Shown: in pieces, positions 58,686 to 64,000 of the stretch | Layout of the letters: each line of letters begins with the position of its first letter | Numbering within the stretch: the stretch's first letter is position 1 | Virus record (IMG/VR): IMGVR_UViG_3300046804_004438 | Span: 46,387-110,386 of that record | DNA length: 64,000 nucleotides | Source of the DNA: a virus | Direction: 5' to 3' (one strand) | Made by a program: the position numbers and the translations under genes | Notes under the pieces: generated by a model | Seen by the model: only the letters and a program-made list of their open reading frames with translations | Told to the model about the DNA's origin: nothing | Databases searched by the model: none

Positions 58686-59327
58686 TTAATTATCTATAAA
58701 GAACCCCCATCTTTTTTGATCAGGAGCTTTTACCATTCTTAGTTTAGACATTCCGTTTTCATTATAATATTCATCTTCTTGTGGAATGTAAAACCCATCT
58801 TTCCAAATAGGTATAGCAATTGAATTGCCCCATACAAAATCTGGATTGTGTCTAAAATGTACTTCTATTGGTTTGCCATCAATATATTCTATATTAATGT
58901 ATTCATATTTTTTAATCAACGGTAAAAATAGATCTGGCATTGGAATAGTGTCATCTACTTTTTCCCATTTTGAAAATCTCCACAACTCTGTATTCATTAA
59001 CGAGTTGGATTCCCTAAAACCTTCGACTGCAAGGACTTGTTCTCCGTCCCTGTAGTCGACGCTGATGTGGCGGCCGGTAAACATCTCACACCAGAAAGTT
59101 CCTGGAGGAAGTTCGTCTGTTAAATGCTGTAGAGCATAGAACTGAGCTCCCTTACCCATTCCAGGAATATTAACACAAGGTCTTACAATATAAGTACCAA
59201 GCTTTGGCACATTCATACCTGCAGGACCACAAACATACCCTAGACGTCGTGACAAAATTAACTTGTCAAAAACCCATAGATCTTCGTCGTGTGCATTCTT
59301 CCAGGATATAGCTTCGATGTCTTCCAT
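58686..59327 (-). CDS. Conserved hypothetical phage protein
   Basis: 213 residues. GYVCGPAGMNVPKLGTYIVR, then GTFWCEMFTGRHISVDY and VHFRHNPDFVWGN; a family I recall in T4-like phages without known function. The Arg/Glu/Asn arrangement loosely recalls ATP-grasp enzymes; I do not claim that. Confidence 0.55.
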   Translation of the reverse strand: MEDIEAISWKNAHDEDLWVFDKLILSRRLGYVCGPAGMNVPKLGTYIVRPCVNIPGMGKGAQFYALQHLTDELPPGTFWCEMFTGRHISVDYRDGEQVLAVEGFRESNSLMNTELWRFSKWEKVDDTIPMPDLFLPLIKKYEYINIEYIDGKPIEVHFRHNPDFVWGNSIAIPIWKDGFYIPQEDEYYNENGMSKLRMVKAPDQKRWGFFIDN

Positions 59328-59328
59328 A

Positions 59329-59535
59329 TTATTCTGATCTAATAGTTAATGTGTTGTCTAATTTTGTTACTTGACCATTACACTCAATATAATTACCATT
59401 ATCATCTACAATAGTCCAACTTGGCACTCCAATTGTGACGTTTTGACCAAGTAACGTATCACCATTTACTTCTTGTACTGACCATTGTTCATCTGATGTA
59501 TTATTAGCTTGAAATTGAATTCTTAAAGTTGACAT
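59329..59535 (-). CDS. Small hypothetical protein
   Basis: 68 residues, beta-rich (TIGVPSWTIVDDNGNYIECNG). One bp from its downstream neighbour. No family recognised; possibly a small barrel. Confidence 0.5.
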   Translation of the reverse strand: MSTLRIQFQANNTSDEQWSVQEVNGDTLLGQNVTIGVPSWTIVDDNGNYIECNGQVTKLDNTLTIRSE

Positions 59536-59553
59536 TTACTTCTCCAAAAATGG

Positions 59554-59628
59554 TGGAGCGGAGAATGGGATTCGAACCCACGACCGTCTGCTTGGCAAGC
59601 AGAAGCTCTACCCCTGAGCTACCTCCGC
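59554..59628 (-). tRNA. tRNA-Gly (anticodon GCC)
   Basis: 75 nt with encoded CCA and U73. Acceptor GCGGAGG/TCTCCGC, anticodon stem TCTGC/GCAGA, loop TTGCCAA; reads GGC/GGU. Confidence 0.9.
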
Positions 59629-59630
59629 AT

Positions 59631-59638
59631 TATAAATA
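59631..59638 (+). promoter_or_regulatory. Late promoter element (TATAAATA)
   Basis: Perfect T4 late element on the plus strand, 20 bp before the ATG of the periplasmic protein gene. Confidence 0.65.
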
Positions 59639-59657
59639 TTTATTTGGAGACTATACA

Positions 59658-59954
59658 ATGAAAAAGTTATTAATTGCAGTCCCGTTTTTATTGGTATCGT
59701 TTAATTCCTTTGCTGCAGAACCACCTGGTCAGGTTGTAAGAAAGCCTGTGGTTTGTTTTGCATTGGATGAAGGTTTGAATTATCTAAAGTCTGAGTACGG
59801 TGAAACTATAAAAAGAAAACTAGGTAAGAATCAATATTTTGATACTGAGTTTACTTTATTAGAGAATGAAGAAAAAGGCACCTTTACTGTACTTGAACAC
59901 AAAGATAATATTGGTTGTATTATAGCCTCAGGTAAAGGTGATAAGAAAGTCTGA
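59658..59954 (+). CDS. Small periplasmic protein
   Basis: 98 residues from ATG (MKKLLIAVPFLLVSFNSFAA); the longer frame runs through tRNA-Gly and is rejected. Signal peptide cleaved after FAA; mature part with two Cys (VCFALDE, IGCIIASG) that may form a disulfide. GGAG upstream, late promoter and terminator, so it is a single late unit. Function unknown; lysis timing or envelope role possible. Confidence 0.65.
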   Translation: MKKLLIAVPFLLVSFNSFAAEPPGQVVRKPVVCFALDEGLNYLKSEYGETIKRKLGKNQYFDTEFTLLENEEKGTFTVLEHKDNIGCIIASGKGDKKV

Positions 59955-59955
59955 T

Positions 59956-59984
59956 AAGAGGAGCCGTAGCTCCTCTTTTTTTTT
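59956..59984 (+). terminator. Intrinsic terminator
   Basis: AAGAGGAGC-cgta-GCTCCTCTT stem followed by eight T. Separates the plus-strand gene from the convergent TROVE gene. Confidence 0.85.
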
Positions 59985-59985
59985 G

Positions 59986-61404
59986 TTAGTAATCGTAGCG
60001 ATCGCTCATGATTGTCTTCAACATGATTGCTTCTGGTGTGAATGATGACAAGTCAGCAGACAACACAGACTTAACAATCGCTGGTGAGAAACCAGATACA
60101 AGAGCAACACCACGTTCGTCAAACTTAGCAGGAACGTTGTCGTGTGCATTTAGATTCCAGAACACAATGTTTGGCATTGCATAACCAGCTTCTGCATACT
60201 TACGTGCAATCATTTCCATTGCAGAGTTATCATATCTGACACAAGCATCGAACTGCATGTCTGACAAGATCAGAAGGTTCTGTGGCATTTCTTCCTGAGG
60301 AACATTACCGTTAACTGCAACATCCAGGATCTTCTGAATTGCTAAATGAAGGTTAGTATTCATCTCCCAATCAGAAGACTTCATCTGATTAACCTTATCA
60401 ACAATGTTACCCTTGAGGTTAACAAGTTGTGGCTTTGCAGAGAAGGTCAAGAAAGTATCCTTGAACTTACCCTTGTTCTTGTCTGCAAGATACAGACCAA
60501 GAGATACTGCAACATCAAGATGAGACAGATCGCTGTTCTTGCTCACACGTGAGGTCATAGAACCTGACACGTCAACAAGAGGAAGGATAGAACCATCACC
60601 AACATAGTTAGGAAGTGCATCCCACTGTGCAATGATATGATTCTTGTTCTCTACTGAGTAACCACGATAGTCGTTAAGACCCTTGATAACATCATAAGGA
60701 TATACTGCACCAGCATTAACCTTGACAGTAGATGATACAGAAAGGTCCTTAGAAACAAGAGCAGTTACCCACTCCTTATACTTGTCAGTATGACGAGCAA
60801 ATGCCTTCTTGTAACGAGCTGATGCAACAGATGGTACGTGATTGAAATTGATGTTATCCCAATCCTTTGCACACATCTGAGTCTCAACAACCTGTGTTAA
60901 CTCAACCAGACGCTTACGGTAGTACTTTGGAGACCAACCACAATGTGCACGAAGCTTTGCAGCTACTTCACCCTGACGAGGCATCCACTTAGCACAGAGA
61001 CCATTACCGGCATCAAGTGCTTCGTGAATCATTTTAAATGCTTCATCCTGAAGGCTAGTACCAACAAGAGCTAATAAATCATCCCAACGACCAAGCTCAG
61101 GAACCTTTGTCATCAACGCACGAGCGCGAGATTCGTCAGTGTTAGCAAGATCAACGAGAATATCACGAAAGATCTTACGCTCACCCGCACCACCACGAAC
61201 ATCACGTGCCCAAAGTGCAACACGACCGGCAAGGTCAGCATCGACAATACGAGCAGCAGTCCATTCAGGGATTACGTTCTTACCACGCATCGCACCGATC
61301 TTGAAGAACAAGTCAGTAAGAGCATTACCAGTACCAGAACGAGCCTTCATACCATTCTCTGTACGAGCTTCCTGGTTAATCACAGCGTTAACAAAAGTAG
61401 ACAT
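59986..61404 (-). CDS. TROVE/vWA domain protein (Ro60/DUF2828-like)
   Basis: 472 residues. N-terminal helical HEAT-like ring (about 20-265) with RDVRGGAGERKIFRDILVDL and WDDLLALVG, then a von Willebrand A domain with intact MIDAS D278-x-S-x-S (LVDVSGSM) and TFSAKPQLV. Ro-type proteins hold misfolded RNAs and Y RNAs with host nucleases. A structured untranslated region lies upstream (61600-61858). Own promoter at 61559-61587. Confidence 0.8.
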   Translation of the reverse strand: MSTFVNAVINQEARTENGMKARSGTGNALTDLFFKIGAMRGKNVIPEWTAARIVDADLAGRVALWARDVRGGAGERKIFRDILVDLANTDESRARALMTKVPELGRWDDLLALVGTSLQDEAFKMIHEALDAGNGLCAKWMPRQGEVAAKLRAHCGWSPKYYRKRLVELTQVVETQMCAKDWDNINFNHVPSVASARYKKAFARHTDKYKEWVTALVSKDLSVSSTVKVNAGAVYPYDVIKGLNDYRGYSVENKNHIIAQWDALPNYVGDGSILPLVDVSGSMTSRVSKNSDLSHLDVAVSLGLYLADKNKGKFKDTFLTFSAKPQLVNLKGNIVDKVNQMKSSDWEMNTNLHLAIQKILDVAVNGNVPQEEMPQNLLILSDMQFDACVRYDNSAMEMIARKYAEAGYAMPNIVFWNLNAHDNVPAKFDERGVALVSGFSPAIVKSVLSADLSSFTPEAIMLKTIMSDRYDY

Positions 61405-61456
61405 TTCACTTCTCCATTATTCTACAGATTGAACTTTTTTTGCTATTTCAAAAGCT

Positions 61457-61516
61457 TTAGGTTGCGGTAGTCAATCTAAATTCAACAGGATCATCTTTTG
61501 TGCTATTAGCAAGCAT
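61457..61516 (-). other. Short reading frame in TROVE leader
   Basis: 19 codons (MLANSTKDDPVEFRLTTAT), in the 150-nt leader of the TROVE gene. No clear ribosome site at its ATG; the same frame is open upstream (GSVQQLLK) to a stop. Possibly the remnant of a small protein whose start was lost, or an untranslated leader. Confidence 0.3.
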
Positions 61517-61558
61517 TTTTAATAGTTGCTGAACTGATCCTTAATTACTCATATTATT

Positions 61559-61587
61559 ATATTACTGTATCTTTGATATTAAATCAA
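61559..61587 (-). promoter_or_regulatory. Sigma70-like promoter for TROVE gene
   Basis: Minus strand: TTGATT (61587-61582), 17-bp spacer, TAATAT (61564-61559). Confidence 0.65.
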
Positions 61588-61599
61588 CAGGATCCGCTT

Positions 61600-61858
61600 T
61601 CTGCTTTTTCCCAAAAAAAGTGCCTAAAAGGCGAGAGTTGCTGTTGGGATCCTTAAACTAAATTACTACAGGATAGTTGTTAGAGTTTTTTTAATTATCG
61701 TCTAGATCACGTAATTCTAACAACTAGACTATCTATGTTACAACCACATAACAGGTTGACGAATTATTAGTTCGCCGAGGAGAGTCGACAAGCGACTCGT
61801 TGGTGAGGCATGAAGCCCCTGGCTTTATTAAAGCGTATGCAGTAACTATCCTTAAACT
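61600..61858 (-). ncRNA. Candidate structured RNA between tRNA-Val and TROVE gene
   Basis: No convincing gene. The minus strand holds several hairpins: GAGTCG-CTTGT-CGACTC (61782-61798), GCTTT-AAT-AAAGC (61822-61834), CGAA/TTCG (61760-61774), a perfect 10-bp stem 61675-61684 with 61716-61725, and near the end GCCT-TTT-AGGC plus seven T (61613-61632), a weak terminator. It follows tRNA-Val on the same strand. A Ro-partner RNA is conceivable; nothing proves it. Confidence 0.3.
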
Positions 61859-61935
61859 TGGTGGGTGATGAGAGACTCGAACTCCCGACATTCTGCGTGT
61901 AAAGCAGACGCTACTACCAACTGAGCTAATCACCC
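61859..61935 (-). tRNA. tRNA-Val (anticodon UAC)
   Basis: 77 nt with encoded CCA and A73. Acceptor GGGTGAT/ATCACCC, anticodon stem TCTGC/GCAGA, loop TTTACAC; reads GUA. Confidence 0.9.
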
Positions 61936-61945
61936 TAAACTTGTA

Positions 61946-62053
61946 TTACATACAGAGATCTTCATACTTAGTGGTAAACTGTCTATGTTTTGATTGTTCA
62001 CCATTAAACTGATCGTACCAGAATCTATATAAAATATCTACTAGTTTTTTCAT
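61946..62053 (-). CDS. 35-residue hypothetical protein
   Basis: ATG with AAAGGA 8 nt upstream; MKKLVDILYRFWYDQFNGEQ then a charged tail ending DLCM. Just downstream of the 62336 gene, 10 bp from its stop. Too short for confident assignment but well placed in the operon. Confidence 0.45.
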   Translation of the reverse strand: MKKLVDILYRFWYDQFNGEQSKHRQFTTKYEDLCM

Positions 62054-62063
62054 TCCATTTCCT

Positions 62064-62336
62064 TTAAATTTTATACCAATCTTTAAGATTTTGTTTTGCT
62101 GTGAGTAAAGAAAAGTTAGGATGTTTTTCCCACCAAGATAATTTCTTTTGAGCTATTAGAATTTCTTTGTTAGCTTGGATCTTTTCTTTCATATTCGTTG
62201 TTGAGTTTGCAATATGTTTAAGGACAAAAAGATTGTATGAATGATTTGCCCAGTTCTTGTTTGCATTTAGTTTGTTATATGGAATAGCAAATTTAGGATT
62301 GAAACGCTCTAATTCATTATAAAGAATGTGTGACAT
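62064..62336 (-). CDS. Small hypothetical protein
   Basis: 90 residues from ATG (MSHILYNELERFNPKFAIPY) with GGAG 6 nt upstream; a longer TTG start covers that site and is rejected. Basic helical protein, promoter at 62364-62392. No family recognised. Confidence 0.55.
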   Translation of the reverse strand: MSHILYNELERFNPKFAIPYNKLNANKNWANHSYNLFVLKHIANSTTNMKEKIQANKEILIAQKKLSWWEKHPNFSLLTAKQNLKDWYKI

Positions 62337-62363
62337 TTTTAACTCCAAATTTCCAGAATCTTT

Positions 62364-62392
62364 ATAATACCATTTTTTATTAATAAAATCAA
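62364..62392 (-). promoter_or_regulatory. Sigma70-like promoter
   Basis: Minus strand: TTGATT (62392-62387), 17-bp spacer, TATTAT (62369-62364). Confidence 0.65.
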
Positions 62393-62442
62393 CGGATCAT
62401 AACCCTTTGAAATAAAAGAGAATTTTGGCACCTATTATTTGT

Positions 62443-62471
62443 AATACACATCCTATTTAATAATAAGTCAA
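62443..62471 (-). promoter_or_regulatory. Sigma70-like promoter (weak -10)
   Basis: Minus strand: TTGACT (62471-62466), 17-bp spacer, TGTATT. Its -35 region shares 16 identical bases (TAATAAGTCAACTGGC, plus strand) with the promoter at 34716-34721. Confidence 0.4.
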
Positions 62472-62472
62472 C

Positions 62473-62546
62473 TGGCTGGGGATCAAGGTTTCGAACCTCG
62501 AATTACTGAGTCAGAGTCAGTCGTGATACCGTTTCACCAATCCCCA
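62473..62546 (-). tRNA. tRNA-Gln (anticodon CUG)
   Basis: 74 nt with encoded CCA. U1-A72 pair and G73 as in bacterial glutamine tRNA. Anticodon stem ACTGA/TCAGT, loop CTCTGAC; reads CAG. Confidence 0.88.
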
Positions 62547-62547
62547 A

Positions 62548-62623
62548 TGGTGCTTAGAGATGGAATCGAACCAACGACACCTGGTTCTTCAGACCAGTGC
62601 TCTACCAACTGAGCTATCTAAGC
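62548..62623 (-). tRNA. tRNA-Phe (anticodon GAA)
   Basis: 76 nt with encoded CCA. Acceptor GCTTAGA/TCTAAGC, anticodon stem CTGGT/ACCAG, loop CTGAAGA; reads UUC/UUU. Confidence 0.92.
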
Positions 62624-62627
62624 AAAA

Positions 62628-62703
62628 TGGCACCGGTGGTAGGAATCGAACCCACGCTTACAGAGTTTTGGAGACTCCAGCTCTACCCCTGAGCTACACC
62701 GAT
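62628..62703 (-). tRNA. tRNA-Trp (anticodon CCA)
   Basis: 76 nt with encoded CCA and G73. Anticodon stem GGAGT/ACTCT, loop CTCCAAA. Its first 10 nt overlap the end of the HNH gene upstream. Confidence 0.9.
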
Positions 62704-63107
62704 AATCTATTATTATAATGTAACTTTCTATGACAATTGGAACATAGAACGATACATTTAGATATTTCCTTAAGTACTATTTCTCTAGATACTCTATTAG
62801 AAATTAATCCAGAAACTTCTAAATCCTTTTGATTGGGATCTTTGTGATGAAAATCTAAAACTGCTATATGACTTTCATCACATTGTTCGCACTTAAGTGA
62901 ACTCTTTATCTCATAGAACCAATCTAGATATATTTTTCTGTATTTTTTAGATGAATTTATATAATCTTGTTTGTTTTGTAAATAATGTTTTTTATTCTTT
63001 AATTTGTGACATTCTTTACAATACCTTTCAAGTCCATCTTTATTAGAAGATTTTTTATTAAACATTGTAATATCTTTTAATTGTTTACATTTACTACAAG
63101 TTTTCAT
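62694..63107 (-). CDS. HNH endonuclease-like zinc protein
   Basis: 137 residues. Zinc pairs CSKCKQLK, CKECHKLK, CEQCDESH and catalytic-type HHKDPNQKDLEVSGL with CSNCHRKLHY: an HNH module with extra zinc ribbon. Late promoter (63128-63135) and AGGAG upstream. Its stop lies inside the tRNA-Trp gene. Confidence 0.82.
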   Translation of the reverse strand: MKTCSKCKQLKDITMFNKKSSNKDGLERYCKECHKLKNKKHYLQNKQDYINSSKKYRKIYLDWFYEIKSSLKCEQCDESHIAVLDFHHKDPNQKDLEVSGLISNRVSREIVLKEISKCIVLCSNCHRKLHYNNRLSV

Positions 63108-63127
63108 TGTATTCTCCTGTCTCCAAA

Positions 63128-63135
63128 TATTTATA
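63128..63135 (-). promoter_or_regulatory. Late promoter element (TATAAATA)
   Basis: Perfect T4 late element on the minus strand, 21 bp before the HNH gene. Confidence 0.6.
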
Positions 63136-63153
63136 AAAATTAGAGACTAGAGA

Positions 63154-63396
63154 CTACACCACACTGATATTAATTTTTACACCTATATAAGTTCCAACAA
63201 AAGCACCAAGCCCTGCAGGAATTAATAACCACGGATCGATAACAAAGTTAATTGTTATAATTGCATTTATTACATATATCCCAGTAGCAAGCAATGATGC
63301 ATAGGCTGGTTTATTTTTGACAACTTGTTTTGTATAAACAGCATATAGTATATCAATCACTACCAATGCCAAAAAAACTTGTAACCACAATATCAT
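63154..63396 (-). CDS. Small membrane protein
   Basis: 80 residues with three hydrophobic helices (about 2-20, 33-50, 55-75). Ends FVGTYIGVKINISVV. Looks like small inner-membrane proteins of T4-like marine phages. Overlaps the next gene by 4 bp. No function known. Confidence 0.55.
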   Translation of the reverse strand: MILWLQVFLALVVIDILYAVYTKQVVKNKPAYASLLATGIYVINAIITINFVIDPWLLIPAGLGAFVGTYIGVKINISVV

Positions 63397-64000
63397 CGTC
63401 TAATCAATTCATTTGTAAAATCTAAAAGTAAATCCCAGTTAGACGTCTTTTCTGGATTCCATTTTTTCTTCATCCACGAGTGACAACTATACCAGTTCTC
63501 ATCTGCCTCTGGATGTGAACCTATCAATCCCACCCGTCCTTGATAGCCTGCCATAACATCGCCATTAGGGTAAGTGGCAACAATATCCATTTTACCGCTT
63601 CCAATAATACTGCACCCGTCATACCAATATATTTTTTCTTGTTGTCCATGCCAATTGACCTCTAGATCTTTGGGATGGGGTCTTTTTGTTTTTGATCCAG
63701 GACGACCCATGAACTGGACACAATCTCTGTCTTTGACTAGATTTAAATATTTACTTCCTGCCCAATATGCACCCATACAAATACCAAGATAATGTCCACC
63801 ATGAGCCACATAATCTCTAATAGCATCTTTGTGGTTTTTCATAACCTTATCAAAAGTATTGACATCTCCTATTCCACCAGGAACAGCAATAACATCTACA
63901 TCGTCGAAAAAATTATCATAAGGAATCTTGTGACGTGTAAAAATTTTAAATGTATGTTGTGATTGTAATGCATTCATGATGGCGTTAACACCATCAACCG
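63393..64000 (-). CDS. Glutamine amidotransferase-like protein (BPL-N type), 5' part cut
   Basis: Frame stays open to the right edge (VDGVNAIMNALQ), so the start is outside the window. DVDVIAVPGGIGDVNTF, then GGHYLGICMGAYWAGS (nucleophile Cys in GICMG) and SHPEADE near the C-terminus are class I amidotransferase features of the biotin-ligase-N-terminal family. Substrate unknown. Confidence 0.72.
   Translation of the reverse strand, partial: VDGVNAIMNALQSQHTFKIFTRHKIPYDNFFDDVDVIAVPGGIGDVNTFDKVMKNHKDAIRDYVAHGGHYLGICMGAYWAGSKYLNLVKDRDCVQFMGRPGSKTKRPHPKDLEVNWHGQQEKIYWYDGCSIIGSGKMDIVATYPNGDVMAGYQGRVGLIGSHPEADENWYSCHSWMKKKWNPEKTSNWDLLLDFTNELIRR

Noticed and set aside
58686-59327. ATP-grasp enzyme
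   Set aside because: Only a loose pattern of charged residues; the nucleotide-binding loop is not recognisable.
61733-61933. 66-codon minus-strand frame over tRNA-Val
   Set aside because: Half of it is the translated tRNA (typical GVRVSHHPP pattern). The rest overlaps the hairpin-rich region; no ribosome site.
1-64000. Prophage or integrated element
   Set aside because: No integrase, repressor or attachment site was seen; all core genes are of a lytic T4-like type. tRNA genes belong to the phage.

Overview
The window looks like part of the genome of a large, AT-rich, T4-like (myovirus-type) lytic phage of an alphaproteobacterium. The T4 core is clear: SSB gp32, helicase loader gp59, late co-activator gp33, RNase H-type 5' exonuclease, primase gp61, PhoH, a RuvC-like resolvase, and T4-type late promoters (TATAAATA). 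The alphaproteobacterial host is inferred from two things. The phage carries a circularly permuted two-piece tmRNA of the alphaproteobacterial kind, with an alanine-rich tag. It also encodes an outer-membrane protein whose N-terminus (DLPSKKAAPA) is of the kind seen in alphaproteobacterial porins.

Layout, with nearly everything on the minus strand: 0-12 kb, end of a tape-measure-like gene, then the replication and late-transcription operon (gp32, gp59, 2OG oxygenase, gp33). A beta-ketoacyl-ACP synthase and an acyl carrier protein are fused into that operon by 4-bp overlaps, and the tmRNA sits just upstream. PhoH, exonuclease, RNase H and a holo-ACP synthase follow. 12-23 kb: small early-type genes on the plus strand, a glycosyltransferase, glutaredoxin, RuvC-like nuclease, class II ribonucleotide reductase, primase, a spanin pair and a virion-type nucleotidyltransferase. 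23-34.5 kb: late region with a pirin, collagen-like fibres, a Dps and large proteins, several with N-termini resembling the T4 capsid-targeting sequence. 34.5-42.8 kb: PstS, an outer-membrane barrel, a metallopeptidase, ThyX, tRNAs, AdoMet decarboxylase, two cell-wall hydrolases and a secreted endonuclease. 42.8-53 kb: sugar-nucleotide and glycan cluster (two epimerase/dehydratases, four nucleotide-sugar or glycosyltransferase-like proteins, four methyltransferases, a radical SAM enzyme), with GMP reductase and a queuosine-precursor transporter. 53-64 kb: MTA/SAH nucleosidase-like protein, a large plus-strand autotransporter-like protein, a tRNA cluster, a TROVE/vWA protein with a structured untranslated region upstream, HNH endonucleases and a glutamine-amidotransferase-like protein.

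The metabolic cargo groups into themes: lipid/ACP chemistry (ACP, KAS, AcpS), nucleotide supply (class II RNR, ThyX, GuaC), polyamine/AdoMet (SpeD plus nucleosidase), phosphate and iron/redox (PstS, Dps, pirin, glutaredoxin), envelope remodelling (barrels, autotransporter, glycan enzymes), and translation (twelve tRNAs including an initiator, plus tmRNA). Regulation is legible. More than a dozen sigma70-like promoters (TTGAnn, usually exactly 17 bp, TATAAT-like) precede early and RNA genes, and TATAAATA-type late promoters precede virion and lysis genes.

All function calls were made by reading motifs. No database search was run.
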